A stretch of 64,000 nt of DNA from JAWQFO01 sp033436665 (lineage in GTDB: Bacteria; Pseudomonadota; Alphaproteobacteria; Rhodobacterales; Rhodobacteraceae): the NCBI RefSeq assembly GCF_033436665.1, contig NZ_JAWQFO010000002.1, forward strand, positions 434,001 through 498,000. The letters run 5' to 3'. Shown here piece after piece: positions 26,664 through 35,768 of this stretch. Made by a program: the position numbers and the translations under genes. The notes under the pieces are model-generated. The model saw only the letters and a program-made list of their open reading frames with translations. It was not told the origin of the DNA and ran no database searches. Each line of letters begins with the position of its first letter. Positions within the stretch are counted from its first letter, which is position 1.

Positions 26664-27519
26664 AGGCGACATAGCCCGGGGACACAGACTTGAGGTGCGC
26701 CCGCGCCATCTCGTGCAGGGCTGGCAGGGCATGGAAGGGCACCGCCGGAAAGGCGTGATGTTCGGCGTGGTAGGGCATGTTCCAGGCCAGAAAGCGCACC
26801 GCACGGCTGGTGAGCGTCGTGCGGGTGTTCTCCAGCATGTTGGCCACCGGTGGGCAATGCCCGTGCTCGGCCAGTAAGTAGAGTCTCAGGAACGGCTGGC
26901 CCAGGAGGACCGGCACCAGCCATATCCAAAGGAGCAGCGGCGTGAAGGCCAGTGACAAGGCCGCCAGCGCGTAGAGGGCGAGGATAGTCCGCGCCTCGCG
27001 GCGTATCGCGCCGTGCTTCCGCACCGGCAGGTAGTCGGCGCCGATCCGCCCGATGGCGTTGCGCCAGAGGGTCGCAAGGTTGCCGGACCAATAGCCCCAG
27101 CCGACGAGATAGACGAGATAGGCGCGCCAGGTCTCCGGACGGCCGTGATCCATGATCTCCGGGTCGTACGCCGGATCGTTGGTGAAGCGGTGGTGCGCGA
27201 GATGGAAATAGCGGAACCAGGTGAAGGGCAAGGCCAGCACCGGGGCGATCGCGTGGCCCACGATGTCACAAAGGCGCGCGCTGGCGAACGGGGTCTGGTG
27301 GGTGCATTCGTGGCTCAGAGTGAACAGAAACACCAACAGCACCCCGTGCGGCAGCAGCACAAGGCCCCAGAATGGGCCTTGCAGGGCGATCCACGTCCCC
27401 GTCAGCAGGATTGCACCGAGGTGGCCCGCGAGATGCGTCAATCCCTTGGCCGTCGATCGGCGCGTGAGCCGGTCGCGCGTCCCGGCGTCGAGCGATTTCA
27501 GGAAGGCAGCATGATCCAT
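26629..27519 (-). CDS. Membrane fatty acid desaturase family protein
   Basis: A 296-aa integral membrane di-iron protein. All three histidine boxes are present: HECTH (70-74), HLAHH (106-110) and HAEHH (251-255). Hydrophobic segments lie around 30-70, 88-100, 136-152 and 178-212. It resembles the FA_desaturase group that includes beta-carotene ketolase/hydroxylase-like and DesA-like enzymes; the substrate is not determined. Convergent overlap with anmK. The gene starts at 27519, 46 nt from the cupin stop. Confidence 0.88.
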   Translation of the reverse strand: MDHAAFLKSLDAGTRDRLTRRSTAKGLTHLAGHLGAILLTGTWIALQGPFWGLVLLPHGVLLVFLFTLSHECTHQTPFASARLCDIVGHAIAPVLALPFTWFRYFHLAHHRFTNDPAYDPEIMDHGRPETWRAYLVYLVGWGYWSGNLATLWRNAIGRIGADYLPVRKHGAIRREARTILALYALAALSLAFTPLLLWIWLVPVLLGQPFLRLYLLAEHGHCPPVANMLENTRTTLTSRAVRFLAWNMPYHAEHHAFPAVPFHALPALHEMARAHLKSVSPGYVAFTRAYVRDLDG

Positions 27520-27565
27520 GTCCTGAACCTAGCGCCGCCCGGCCTGCTTCGACAGTCCGGCGGGA

Positions 27566-27988
27566 TCACGTTCCGCGTGGAGGGTCGAACCCGTCCGCGG
27601 CAAGGGTGAACCCCTCGAAGTTGAAACCCGGAGACACGGCGCAGCTGACCAGCGCATAATCGCCTGTCGTGCGCGCGGATTGCCAATGATGCTCTGGCAC
27701 GACGATCTGCGGTGAGCCGGTCGCAAGATCCGGGGTCAGGACATGATCCCGGGCCGGGCCGTGGGCGTCCGCGCTGATCGACAGCACCAGCGGCGCGCCC
27801 GCGTGCCAGAGCCAGATTTCTGCGGCGTCGACCTTGTGCCAGTGGCTGCGCTCGCCGGCGGCCAGCAGGAAATAGATGCAGGTGGCCGTCGGCCGCCCGG
27901 CGTTCTTGGCAATCCAGGTCTGCCGGTAATGCCCGCCCTCGGGATGCGGCGCCAGGCCGAGCCGGTCGATGATCTCTTGTGCCGTCAT
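27566..27988 (-). CDS. Cupin family protein, DUF985
   Basis: 140 aa forming a single cupin barrel of the DUF985 family. Typical strings are LAPHPEGGHYRQTW, TCIYFLLAAGERSHWHKVDAAEIWLWHAG and VSCAVSPGFNFEGFTLA. Several histidines could hold a metal, as in other cupins, but the activity of DUF985 proteins is unsettled. It is divergent from the DAO-type oxidoreductase gene, with 47 nt between the starts. Confidence 0.88.
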   Translation of the reverse strand: MTAQEIIDRLGLAPHPEGGHYRQTWIAKNAGRPTATCIYFLLAAGERSHWHKVDAAEIWLWHAGAPLVLSISADAHGPARDHVLTPDLATGSPQIVVPEHHWQSARTTGDYALVSCAVSPGFNFEGFTLAADGFDPPRGT

Positions 27989-28035
27989 GCCCGCAGGCTA
28001 GTCTGGCGCGCGAAAAGGACCAAGGAGCGTTTGCT

Positions 28036-29118
28036 GTGAAAGTCGTGATTGTCGGGGCCGGGGTGATCGGCGCGCTCATCGGATACCGCCTGGCGCAGTC
28101 CGGGGCCGAGGTGACGATCCTCGAGGCCGGACGCCCCGCCGGCGCTGCCTCGGGCGCGTCCTTCGGCTGGATCAACGCGTCCTTTTATGCCGATGCGGAT
28201 CATTTCCGCCTGCGCCACGCGGCGATCGAGGCGCACCGGCGGCTTCAGTCCGAGCTTGGGTCGGACGCCGCGACATGGCCTGGCTGCCTCTGCTGGGAAG
28301 AGAAAGGGGCGGCCTTTGACACCCGGCACGACGCTCTGCGCGATCTCGGCTACGACGTCCGGGAGGTGGACGCGGCGGAGTTCCGGCGGCTCGAACCCGA
28401 AGTCACGCCCCCTGATCGGGCGCTGCGCTTCGGCGCGGAAGGGGCCGTCGATCTGCCGACCCTGACGCGCGACGCATTGCAGGCCGGCCACGCGCTGGGC
28501 CTGCGTCTCGTCTGCGGCGTGCGGGTGACCGGGGTCCGCGCGGACGGGGACCGGATCAGCGGCGTCGAGACGACCGCCGGGCGCATCGACGCCGACCGCG
28601 TGATCGTCGCTTCTGGCACCGGGACGCAGGCGCTGCTCGAGACCGCGGGCGTGCCGCTGCCGATGCTCGACCGGCCGGGTCTGATCCTGCGCAGCCAGCC
28701 ACTCCCGCAACTGGTCTCGCATGTACTCGTGACGCCGGACGGCGAGGTCCGGCAACTGCCCGACGGGTGCTTCCTGTCACCTACCGCCGCCGCGCATCAG
28801 CAGGTCGACACCGCCTCGGATGTCACCGACCCGCGCGCGCTGGCCGATGCCGCCGCGGCGCGCCTGTCGCAGCTTCTCAATCGCGCGGTGCACTGGGAGC
28901 AGGTGACGCTGGCGCAGCGCCCGGTGCCGCAGGGCGGGCTTCCGGCGATCGGTCCCTGTGGTTCGGAGGGTCTTTACGTGGCGACGCTGCATTCCGGGGC
29001 GACGCTGGCGCCGCTCGTGGCCGAGCTTGTCGCGGCAGAGGTCGCGGATCCTGGCGGGCTGGGCAACGACCGCGCCCGAATGCTCGCGCCCTACCGACCC
29101 GACCGGTTCAAAGGCTGA
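28036..29118 (+). CDS. FAD-dependent oxidoreductase (DAO family)
   Basis: 360 aa, GTG start at 28036. The dinucleotide-binding VIVGAGVIGALIGYRLA begins at residue 4, with Glu ending the second strand (TILEAGRP). DAO-family segments follow: SGASFGWIN near 42, VIVASGTGTQ near 195 and a C-terminal LHSGATLAPLVAELVA. The family includes D-amino-acid, sarcosine and glycine oxidases; the substrate cannot be assigned. It overlaps the convergent GNAT gene by 11 nt. Confidence 0.88.
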   Translation: MKVVIVGAGVIGALIGYRLAQSGAEVTILEAGRPAGAASGASFGWINASFYADADHFRLRHAAIEAHRRLQSELGSDAATWPGCLCWEEKGAAFDTRHDALRDLGYDVREVDAAEFRRLEPEVTPPDRALRFGAEGAVDLPTLTRDALQAGHALGLRLVCGVRVTGVRADGDRISGVETTAGRIDADRVIVASGTGTQALLETAGVPLPMLDRPGLILRSQPLPQLVSHVLVTPDGEVRQLPDGCFLSPTAAAHQQVDTASDVTDPRALADAAAARLSQLLNRAVHWEQVTLAQRPVPQGGLPAIGPCGSEGLYVATLHSGATLAPLVAELVAAEVADPGGLGNDRARMLAPYRPDRFKG

Positions 29119-29620
29119 GTTCGTAGAAGCAGAGCAACGGCACCATATGCTCCGGCACCGGGGCATAGGGTCCGCGCGACCTGAACCCGAGCGACTCGTA
29201 AAGCCCTCTCGCGGCCAGAAGATCCTGCGACGTGTCCAGAAACACCGTATCGAACCCGTCCGCCCGCGCCTGGTCGATCAGAGCGCGTGACAGCGCCTTC
29301 GCCGCGCCCGTGCCCCGCGCCTCGGGCCGCATGAAGACGCGCTTGATCTCGGCGGCCGTCTCGTTCAGCGCATGGCTCATGCCGCAGCCCGAGATCACGC
29401 CGTCGACCTCGGCCACCAGAACGATCCCGCGAGGGCGGGCATGTTCTTCCTCGAGTCGGTCCATCAGCGCGGCGTAGTCGTCGTGCGGGTAGAACACACG
29501 GACGATGCGCCGCTGCTCCGGCCCGAATGTCTCGAGAAAGTCGCGGTATTCCCAGCAAAGCGCGCGCACCGCGTCGAAGTCCGCCCGCGATTGCGCGGGG
29601 CGGACCGTGACGCGGGACAC
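29108..29620 (-). CDS. GNAT family N-acetyltransferase
   Basis: 170 aa. The acetyl-CoA-binding RVFMRPEARGTGAAKALSRAL segment (about 94-114) carries the R/Q-x-x-G-x-G/A signature, and the fold ends with FLDTS...ARGLYESLGFRSRGPY. The start is placed at GTG 29620, 4 nt after the enolase stop; the frame is open further upstream inside eno but that part is not GNAT-like. Substrate unknown. Confidence 0.82.
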   Translation of the reverse strand: MSRVTVRPAQSRADFDAVRALCWEYRDFLETFGPEQRRIVRVFYPHDDYAALMDRLEEEHARPRGIVLVAEVDGVISGCGMSHALNETAAEIKRVFMRPEARGTGAAKALSRALIDQARADGFDTVFLDTSQDLLAARGLYESLGFRSRGPYAPVPEHMVPLLCFYELSL

Positions 29621-29624
29621 GCAG

Positions 29625-30902
29625 TCAGCGCCGGAGGATGCTGCGTCCGGCATATTCCGCGGTCTCCCCCAACTGTTCCTCGATCCGGATGAGCTGGTTG
29701 TATTTCGCCAGCCGGTCCGAGCGCGCCAGCGAGCCGGTCTTGATCTGCCCGCAGTTCGTCGCCACGGCGAGATCGGCGATGGTGGCATCCTCGGTCTCGC
29801 CCGACCGGTGCGACATGACGTTGGTGAACCCCGCGCGATGCGCCATGTCGACGGCCCGGAGGGTCTCGGTGAGGCTGCCGATCTGGTTGACCTTGACCAG
29901 CATCGAGTTGCCGCAGCCGTTGGCGATGCCCTCGGCAAGGCGGCGCGGGTTGGTCACGAAGAGGTCGTCGCCCACCAGCTGCACCCGGTCTCCGAGGCTT
30001 TCGGTCAGCGCGCGCCAGCCGTCCCAGTCATCCTCGGCCATGCCATCCTCGATCGAGATGATCGGGTAATCGTCGACCAGCGCGGCAAGGTAAGCCACGT
30101 TCTCGTCCGAGCTGAGAGTTTTGTCTTCCCCGGCAAGGACATAGGCGCCGTCCTTGTAATATTCGGTCGCCGCGCAATCCATCGCGAGATAGATGTCCTC
30201 TCCCGGCTTGTAGCCGGCTTTCTCGACGGATTTCAGAATGAAATCAAGTGCGTCACGGGTCGAGTTTATGTTGGGCGCAAAGCCACCCTCGTCGCCGATC
30301 CCGGTGGACAGCCCCGCCGCCGACAGCTCCTTTTTCAGCGTGTGGAACACTTCCGAGCCCCAGCGCACGGCCTCGCGGATGTTCTCCGCCGCGACCGGCA
30401 TGATCATGAATTCCTGGATGTCGATCGGGTTGTCGGCATGTTCGCCGCCGTTGATGATGTTCATCATCGGCACCGGCAAAACCCGCGCCGAGGTGCCGCC
30501 GATGTAGCGGTAAAGCGGCTGGGTGCAGAAGTCCGCCGCAGCCTTGGCGGAGGCCAGCGACACGCCGAGGATTGCGTTGGCGCCAAGCCGGCCCTTGTTG
30601 TCGGTGCCGTCGAGCTCGATCATGATCTCGTCGATTCCAACCTGTTCGGTCGCGTCGATCCCGACCAGCGCCTCGGCGATCTCGCCGTTGACTGCCGCCA
30701 CCGCCTCGGTCACGCCCTTGCCCATGTAGCGCGCCTTGTCGCCGTCGCGGCGTTCGACCGCCTCATGCGCCCCGGTCGAGGCTCCGGAGGGCACCGCGGC
30801 GCGCCCCATCGTGCCATCCTCGAGGATCACGTCGACCTCCACCGTGGGGTTGCCCCGGCTGTCGAGGATTTCGCGTCCGATGATGTCGATGATGGTGCTC
30901 AT
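29625..30902 (-). CDS. eno: Enolase
   Basis: A 425-aa glycolytic enzyme interconverting 2-phosphoglycerate and phosphoenolpyruvate. Active-site and metal motifs are visible: SGASTGAHEAVE near 40, GDEGGFAPN near 205, SIEDGMAEDDWDGW near 283 and MVSH-type VMSHRSGETED near 362. Its start overlaps the stop of the upstream EamA transporter gene by 4 nt. Confidence 0.97.
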   Translation of the reverse strand: MSTIIDIIGREILDSRGNPTVEVDVILEDGTMGRAAVPSGASTGAHEAVERRDGDKARYMGKGVTEAVAAVNGEIAEALVGIDATEQVGIDEIMIELDGTDNKGRLGANAILGVSLASAKAAADFCTQPLYRYIGGTSARVLPVPMMNIINGGEHADNPIDIQEFMIMPVAAENIREAVRWGSEVFHTLKKELSAAGLSTGIGDEGGFAPNINSTRDALDFILKSVEKAGYKPGEDIYLAMDCAATEYYKDGAYVLAGEDKTLSSDENVAYLAALVDDYPIISIEDGMAEDDWDGWRALTESLGDRVQLVGDDLFVTNPRRLAEGIANGCGNSMLVKVNQIGSLTETLRAVDMAHRAGFTNVMSHRSGETEDATIADLAVATNCGQIKTGSLARSDRLAKYNQLIRIEEQLGETAEYAGRSILRR

Positions 30903-31840
30903 GCCAAGGGCTCCCTGTTCCCACTTTCCGTGCGGTCATAGCGGGATGGACCCTGCAAGGGAAGGCTTGCCGTCCGCCGCGCGCCGGTTTTGCGCTCGCG
31001 CCAGACCGTGTAGATGCCCGAGCCCACGATCACCGCCGATCCCAGCAGCGTCATCAGGTCGGGCCGCTCGTCGAAGACCGTCATGGCGATCACGATGGCG
31101 AAGGGCAGGCGGGTGTAGCGGAAGGGCGTCACGAAGCTCACCTCGCCGACCCGCATTGCTGCCACGATCCCGTAGTACGCAAGCACGCCGATGGCGACGC
31201 TGGTGCCCAGTACGGCCCACTCAGCCGCTGAGGGCGCGACCAGCGAAGCGCCCGAGAGCGCCTGCATGATCAGCGCCGCCGGGATCACCGACAGGAAGCC
31301 CAGAAAGCTCAGCTGCATCGATGACGTCTCGGGCGGAACGCGCCGCGTGGCGAGATCGCGGATGCCGAGGCCGATGACCCCCTGAAGCGCAAAGAGCGAC
31401 ATCCAGTCGAAATTTTCGAGGCCGGGGCGGATGATGAGCAGAACGCCGAGAAATCCTACGAGAATGGCCGACCAGCGTCGCCAGCCCACGGGTTCGCGCA
31501 GGAAAAGCGCGGCCCCGAGTGTCACGAAAAGCGGTGTCGCCTGCAGGATCGCCGAGGCCGAGGCCAGCGGCGTGTAGGCGATGGCGCTGACAAAGCCGAT
31601 CGTGCCCACGACCTCGCCCACCGCGCGCAGCAGGATCGGCCCGGTCAGCATCGCGCGTTCGAACAGCGGTCGGCCCTGCGCCACCAGCACGGTGCCGAAG
31701 ATCACCGACCCGCCCAACCCCAGAAAGACCAGGATCTGCGACAGCGGCAGGGTGCCCGAGACGAACTTGATACAGGCGTCCTCGATGGCGAAGCCAAGCA
31801 TCGCCAGCACCATGAGCAGTGCGCCGCGCAGGTTGTCCAT
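30899..31840 (-). CDS. DMT superfamily transporter (EamA)
   Basis: A 313-aa integral membrane protein with about ten hydrophobic helices in two EamA repeats (about 5-135 and 150-285). The N-terminus runs straight into the first helix (LLMVLAMLGFAIEDACIKF). EamA proteins export metabolites or amino acids, or act as permeases; the substrate is unknown. It lies upstream of eno in a 4-nt overlap, so it may share its transcript. Confidence 0.85.
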   Translation of the reverse strand: MDNLRGALLMVLAMLGFAIEDACIKFVSGTLPLSQILVFLGLGGSVIFGTVLVAQGRPLFERAMLTGPILLRAVGEVVGTIGFVSAIAYTPLASASAILQATPLFVTLGAALFLREPVGWRRWSAILVGFLGVLLIIRPGLENFDWMSLFALQGVIGLGIRDLATRRVPPETSSMQLSFLGFLSVIPAALIMQALSGASLVAPSAAEWAVLGTSVAIGVLAYYGIVAAMRVGEVSFVTPFRYTRLPFAIVIAMTVFDERPDLMTLLGSAVIVGSGIYTVWRERKTGARRTASLPLQGPSRYDRTESGNREPLA

Positions 31841-31901
31841 GTCGGGAATCCTTCGGGAAGTCGTGCCGCCGGTCTAGGACCGGGCCGGCACGATGTCCAC
31901 C

Positions 31902-32603
31902 TCAGTCCCGGCGGCGGATCATCAAGACATTGCCCTCGCGCCGGGTCTCGAGCTTCGGGATCGCCTTGACCAGCGCCGAGAGCTTGCCATGACCGAAGCT
32001 GCGCGTGTCGAAGTCGGGATGCGCCGCGAGGATGGTCTTGCCGATCGCACCAAGGTCGAACCAGTCGCCCTCCTGGTCGATCTTGTCCATCGCCTCGGCG
32101 ACCAGCCGGAAGGCGTCGTTGAGCGCCTTGGCATCGGTCTGCGGCGGCTTGGCCCGGGCTTCCTCGGTGATGTTCTCGATGAAGATGAAGCGATTGCAGA
32201 CGTTGCGCAGCGCCTCGGGCGCCTTCTTTTCACCGATGCCCACGACCATCAGCCCGTCCTCGCGCAGCCGGTTGGCAAGGGCAGTGAAATCGCTGTCCGA
32301 CGAGACCAGCACGAAGCCGTCAAAGCGCCGGGCGTGCAGGATGTCCATCGCGTCGATCACCAGCCCGATGTCCGAGGCGTTCTTGCCCTTGGTGTTCGCG
32401 GTTTCCTGGTGGGCCACCAGCCCCAGCGACAGGATCCGGTCGGACCAGGCATTGAGGCGGCCGCTCGACCAGTCGCCGTAGACGCGCCGCAAAGCGGGCT
32501 CACCAATGCCCGCGATCTCCTTCAGGATCGCCTCGGCGAACTTCGCCGGCACGTTGTCGGCGTCGATGAGAACGGCCAGCAGCGGCCTGTCACGCTCTGC
32601 CAT
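31902..32603 (-). CDS. NYN domain protein, LabA/DUF88-like
   Basis: 233 aa. A PIN-like NYN nuclease domain covers about 8-150, with acidic residues in LIDADNVP (near 11-18), DWSS, DIGLVIDAMD and VSSDSDFTALANRLRE. These are the metal-binding aspartates of NYN RNases. The C-terminal 70 residues (DWFDLGAIGKTILAAHPDFDTRSFGHGKLSALVKAI) form an OST-HTH/LOTUS-type RNA-binding domain. It is probably an RNA-processing enzyme. It lies 13 nt downstream of the Fur-family gene. Confidence 0.87.
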   Translation of the reverse strand: MAERDRPLLAVLIDADNVPAKFAEAILKEIAGIGEPALRRVYGDWSSGRLNAWSDRILSLGLVAHQETANTKGKNASDIGLVIDAMDILHARRFDGFVLVSSDSDFTALANRLREDGLMVVGIGEKKAPEALRNVCNRFIFIENITEEARAKPPQTDAKALNDAFRLVAEAMDKIDQEGDWFDLGAIGKTILAAHPDFDTRSFGHGKLSALVKAIPKLETRREGNVLMIRRRD

Positions 32604-32616
32604 TGCGTCTTTCCCT

Positions 32617-33030
32617 TCAGCCCTTCTTCAGCGGAACGCCGTAAAGCTCGAGCCGGTGCCCGCGCAGGTCGTAGCCCAGCTTGCGCGCGATCCGCTCCTG
32701 CAGCGCCTCGATCTCCTCGTCGACGAATTCGATCACCTCGCCCGAATTCATGTCGATCAGGTGGTCATGGTGGTCGCGCTCGGCATCCTCGTAGCGCGCG
32801 CGCCCGTCGCCGAACTCGAGCTTGTCGAGAATGCCGGCCTCTTCGAAGAGCTTGACGGTGCGGTAGACGGTCGCGATCGAGATGTTGCTGTCCGCCGCCG
32901 AGGCGCGGGCGTAAAGTTCCTCGACGTCCGGGTGATCCTCGCTGTCCTCGAGAACCCGCGCGATGGTCCGCCGCTGTCCCGTCATGCGCAAGCCCTTGGC
33001 CTCGCAGCGTTTGATGATGGGTTTCGCCAT
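32617..33030 (-). CDS. Fur-family metal-dependent transcriptional regulator
   Basis: A 137-aa repressor. The N-terminal winged helix (KGLRMTGQRRTIARVL, then NISIATVYRTVKLFEEAGI) is followed by a dimerisation domain with a metal-site region RDHHDHLIDMNSGEVIEF. No CxxC structural zinc site is seen, which fits the alphaproteobacterial Fur/Mur branch; in rhodobacteria and rhizobia such proteins respond to manganese or iron. The ATG at 33030 is preferred over an in-frame start at 33054, since homologues begin M(A/S)KPI. It probably forms a transcription unit with the NYN gene. Confidence 0.88.
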   Translation of the reverse strand: MAKPIIKRCEAKGLRMTGQRRTIARVLEDSEDHPDVEELYARASAADSNISIATVYRTVKLFEEAGILDKLEFGDGRARYEDAERDHHDHLIDMNSGEVIEFVDEEIEALQERIARKLGYDLRGHRLELYGVPLKKG

Positions 33031-33390
33031 GCCGTCCCGCGCCCGCATCCTCACGATTGAGGGTCACGTTTAGCCTGTTTGCGAAACCGGGGCCAGTCGG
33101 GTTTTGCCTGGCAGGTTGACTTGTCGCTGCATCGCGGCCATATGCCCCCCAAGCGACGCCTTCTGCCGCGTGAGCAGTGTCAGCATTTCCGGCCCCGACG
33201 GCCGCCTCGCTGAGCGACAAGGCCCGCCATTGTTCCCAAGATCACGCGTGGGGCAGACGCGACGGACAGGTGCCGGCATGTGGCCGCGACCTGCGATCCG
33301 GTGACGCGCGACCCATGCCGCACGCTCTCTTGCGTGCCGCAAAGACGTATTGGCCGCGGAGCGATGAGCCCGGGCCGGAAAGATGTGACT
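33031..33390. other. 360-nt divergent spacer, likely promoter region
   Basis: It lies between the divergent Fur-type and DEAD-box genes. Toward the helicase, TTGACT (33116-33121) with CATATG/TATGCC (about 33139-33146) is a tentative promoter; that would leave a long leader of about 240 nt, as is common for DEAD-box RNA helicase genes. I see no additional gene; a long antisense frame running through here into the helicase gene is a shadow. Confidence 0.35.
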
Positions 33391-34704
33391 ATGAGCGATT
33401 TCGACATGATGGACCTGCCGCCCAAGATCGTGGCGCGGCTGGCCGAGATGGGCATTACCGAGCCCACTCCGATCCAGAAACAGGCGATTCCCCACGCGCT
33501 GAACGGGCGCGACGTGATGGGCCTGGCCCAGACCGGCACCGGCAAGACGGCCGCCTTCGGCGTGCCGCTTGTGGCCCGGATGCTGGAGGAGGGCGGGCGT
33601 CCCGCGCCGCGCTCGGTGCGCGGTCTCGTCCTGGCGCCGACCCGCGAACTGGCCAGCCAGATCGCGCAGAACCTGCGCGGTTTCTGCGAACATACCAAGA
33701 TGCGCGTGCAGATGGTCGTCGGCGGCCAGTCGATCAACGCGCAGATCAAGCGGCTGGAACGGGGTGCCGACCTGCTGGTAGCGACACCCGGCCGGCTGCT
33801 CGACCTGATGGACCGCCGCGCGGTCCGGCTCGAGGACACGACGTTCCTCGTGCTCGACGAGGCCGACCAGATGCTCGACATGGGCTTCATCCATGACCTG
33901 CGAAAGATTGCGGCGGTGATCCCCGAAAAGCGCCAGACGATGCTGTTCTCGGCCACCATGCCCAAGCTGATGGCCGAACTGGCGCAGTCCTTCCTGCGCT
34001 CGCCGATCCGCGTCGAGGTCTCGCCCCCGGGCAAGGCCGCCGACAAGGTCACGCAAGAGGTGCATTTCATCGCCAAGGCGGAAAAGGCCGGGCTGCTGAT
34101 CGAACTGCTCGACAAGCACCGCGACGAGCGTGCACTGGTCTTCGGGCGCACCAAGCACGGCTCGGAAAAGCTGATGAAACAGCTGGTCAACGCCGGCTTC
34201 GCGGCGACCTCGATCCACGGCAACAAGAGCCAGGGCCAGCGCGACCGTGCCATCGAAGGCTTCAAGTCCGGCGACATCCGGGTGCTGGTGGCCACCGACG
34301 TGGCCGCGCGTGGCCTCGATATTCCGGACGTGAAGCACGTCTACAACTACGACCTGCCCAACGTGCCGGACAATTACGTGCACCGCATCGGCCGGACCGC
34401 GCGCGCCGGCAAGGACGGTGCTGCCGTGGCCTTCTGTGCGCCCGACGAGATGGGCGAGCTGAAGGCGATCCAGAAGGTCATGGGCATCACCATTCCCGTC
34501 GCCTCGGGCCGCCCGTGGGAGCCGATGGATGCGCCCGACAAGCCTGCGGGCCGCGGACGTGGACGCCGGCGTGGACCGCGCCCCGGTCAGGGCCAGAAGC
34601 AGGGTCAGGGTCAGCAGGGCAAGCCTAAGGCCGCCGCGAAGCCCTCGGGCGGGCGCGGACGGCGGCGACGCAAGCCGGGCCAGGGTCGCAGCGCTGCGGC
34701 CTGA
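33391..34704 (+). CDS. DEAD-box RNA helicase, RhlE-like
   Basis: A 437-aa ATP-dependent RNA helicase. The Q motif GITEPTPIQ is near 21-29, motif I AQTGTGKT at 46-53, motif II DEAD (VLDEADQMLDMGF), motif III SAT, and motifs V/VI ATDVAARGLDIP and HRIGRTARAG. The last 60 residues are a Gly/Arg/Gln-rich basic tail with repeated GRGRRRGP and GQGQKQGQGQQG blocks, a nonspecific RNA-binding extension. The start at ATG 33391 gives the family N-terminus. Likely roles are ribosome assembly or RNA decay, inferred from family. Confidence 0.93.
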   Translation: MSDFDMMDLPPKIVARLAEMGITEPTPIQKQAIPHALNGRDVMGLAQTGTGKTAAFGVPLVARMLEEGGRPAPRSVRGLVLAPTRELASQIAQNLRGFCEHTKMRVQMVVGGQSINAQIKRLERGADLLVATPGRLLDLMDRRAVRLEDTTFLVLDEADQMLDMGFIHDLRKIAAVIPEKRQTMLFSATMPKLMAELAQSFLRSPIRVEVSPPGKAADKVTQEVHFIAKAEKAGLLIELLDKHRDERALVFGRTKHGSEKLMKQLVNAGFAATSIHGNKSQGQRDRAIEGFKSGDIRVLVATDVAARGLDIPDVKHVYNYDLPNVPDNYVHRIGRTARAGKDGAAVAFCAPDEMGELKAIQKVMGITIPVASGRPWEPMDAPDKPAGRGRGRRRGPRPGQGQKQGQGQQGKPKAAAKPSGGRGRRRRKPGQGRSAAA

Positions 34705-34717
34705 TCGGAAAGGTCTG

Positions 34718-34740
34718 GCCCGGGCCGAAGCGGCCCGGGC
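34718..34740. terminator. GC-rich hairpin between convergent genes
   Basis: GCCCGGGCCG (34718-34727), loop AAG and CGGCCCGGGC (34731-34740) make a perfect 10-bp stem, 14 nt after the helicase stop and just before the stop of the convergent DUF533 gene. There is no T-run on either side, so it is a strong hairpin but an atypical intrinsic terminator; it could act for both genes. Confidence 0.5.
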
Positions 34741-34746
34741 TGTCCT

Positions 34747-35604
34747 TCAGGTGTAAAGTGTCGGAACCCCCAACTCGTCGTGGATCTGGTTGACCTTTTC
34801 CGGTGCCAGATCGAGCCCGCGCGCGAGTTTGTCGAGGTATTGCGCCTCGGCCTGGTGGTCGAGGTCGATGGCCAAGAGCGAGACCGCGTAGATCTGCGCC
34901 TCCATGCCCTCGGGCACCTGTGACACCAGCTTGTCGACATCGACCGGCGACTGCATCTCGGACTGAACGAAGGCCTTTTCCTCTTCGTCGACTCCGGAGC
35001 CAAGCTGGCCCAGCAGCCGTTCGCTTTCGGCAGCGTCGATTTCGCCATCGGCCTTGGCAGCCTGTATCATCGCCCGCAGCATCAGCGCCGCGGTCAGTTC
35101 CTGCTCGGTGCTGGGTTCGATCTCGGGTTCCGGACTGCCGTCGAATTGCGAATTGAGCACGCGCCCGAAATCCGCATCGACCCGATCGGGATGGTTCTGC
35201 ACGGATCTCGGCAAGCCGCCCGATCCGCCGCCCATCGCACCACCCGCGGCCGCGCCGCCCAGTAACCCGCCGAGGATATCCTGCAATCCACCGCCGGACC
35301 CGCCAGCGCGTCCCGCGCCAAGCCCGTTGAGCAGCCCGCCGAGGCCGCCCGACCCGCCGGTGCCACCACGTCCGCCAAGCACGGATCCGAGCAGATCCTC
35401 GAGCCCGCCGCCGCTCGACGCGCCGCGCGTGCCGGACTGGCCGGGCGCCTGCCCCGGGGCGTGTCCGGGCCTCTGGCCGCCGGACATCTGCCCGAGAATG
35501 CCGCCGAGCCCGCCGCCCGACTTGCTGCCACGCATCATGCTCTGCGCGCCTTTCGCGACCGCCACGCCCACGGCCACCTTGGCCAGCGCCTTCATCAAGC
35601 TCAT
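34747..35604 (-). CDS. DUF533 / TerB-like protein
   Basis: 285 aa. The N-terminal MSLMKALAKVAVGVAVAKGAQ helix is followed by a long Gly/Ser-rich segment (about 28-135) and then an acidic all-helical domain (about 165-285; LTAALMLRAMIQAAKADGEIDAAESERLL) of the TerB/DUF533 type. The protein is probably membrane-associated through its first helix. The start at 35604 has a clear AGGGAGATTTCGAC ribosome-binding site. Function unknown; DUF533 genes are not reliable markers of tellurite resistance. Confidence 0.85.
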   Translation of the reverse strand: MSLMKALAKVAVGVAVAKGAQSMMRGSKSGGGLGGILGQMSGGQRPGHAPGQAPGQSGTRGASSGGGLEDLLGSVLGGRGGTGGSGGLGGLLNGLGAGRAGGSGGGLQDILGGLLGGAAAGGAMGGGSGGLPRSVQNHPDRVDADFGRVLNSQFDGSPEPEIEPSTEQELTAALMLRAMIQAAKADGEIDAAESERLLGQLGSGVDEEEKAFVQSEMQSPVDVDKLVSQVPEGMEAQIYAVSLLAIDLDHQAEAQYLDKLARGLDLAPEKVNQIHDELGVPTLYT

Positions 35605-35768
35605 GTCGAAATCTCCCTGAATCAATTCCGCCCCCCGGCGTGTTCGCAACGCGCCGACCGGCTCAGTTGAACATGGATCGATTCGGCGGAATTTCCATGC
35701 AGAGCCGGACCCGCGATTGACAAACCGGCGGCCACGCGCCCAATGGCGCAATGGACAGGAAAACCCAC

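Noticed and set aside
33070..34383. 437-codon frame antisense to the DEAD-box helicase
   Set aside because: No family similarity; the helicase is complete and well conserved on the plus strand.
35220..35520. Gly/Pro-rich repeat-like DNA as a possible tandem repeat locus
   Set aside because: It is the coding sequence of the Gly-rich linker of the DUF533 protein, without exact tandem units.
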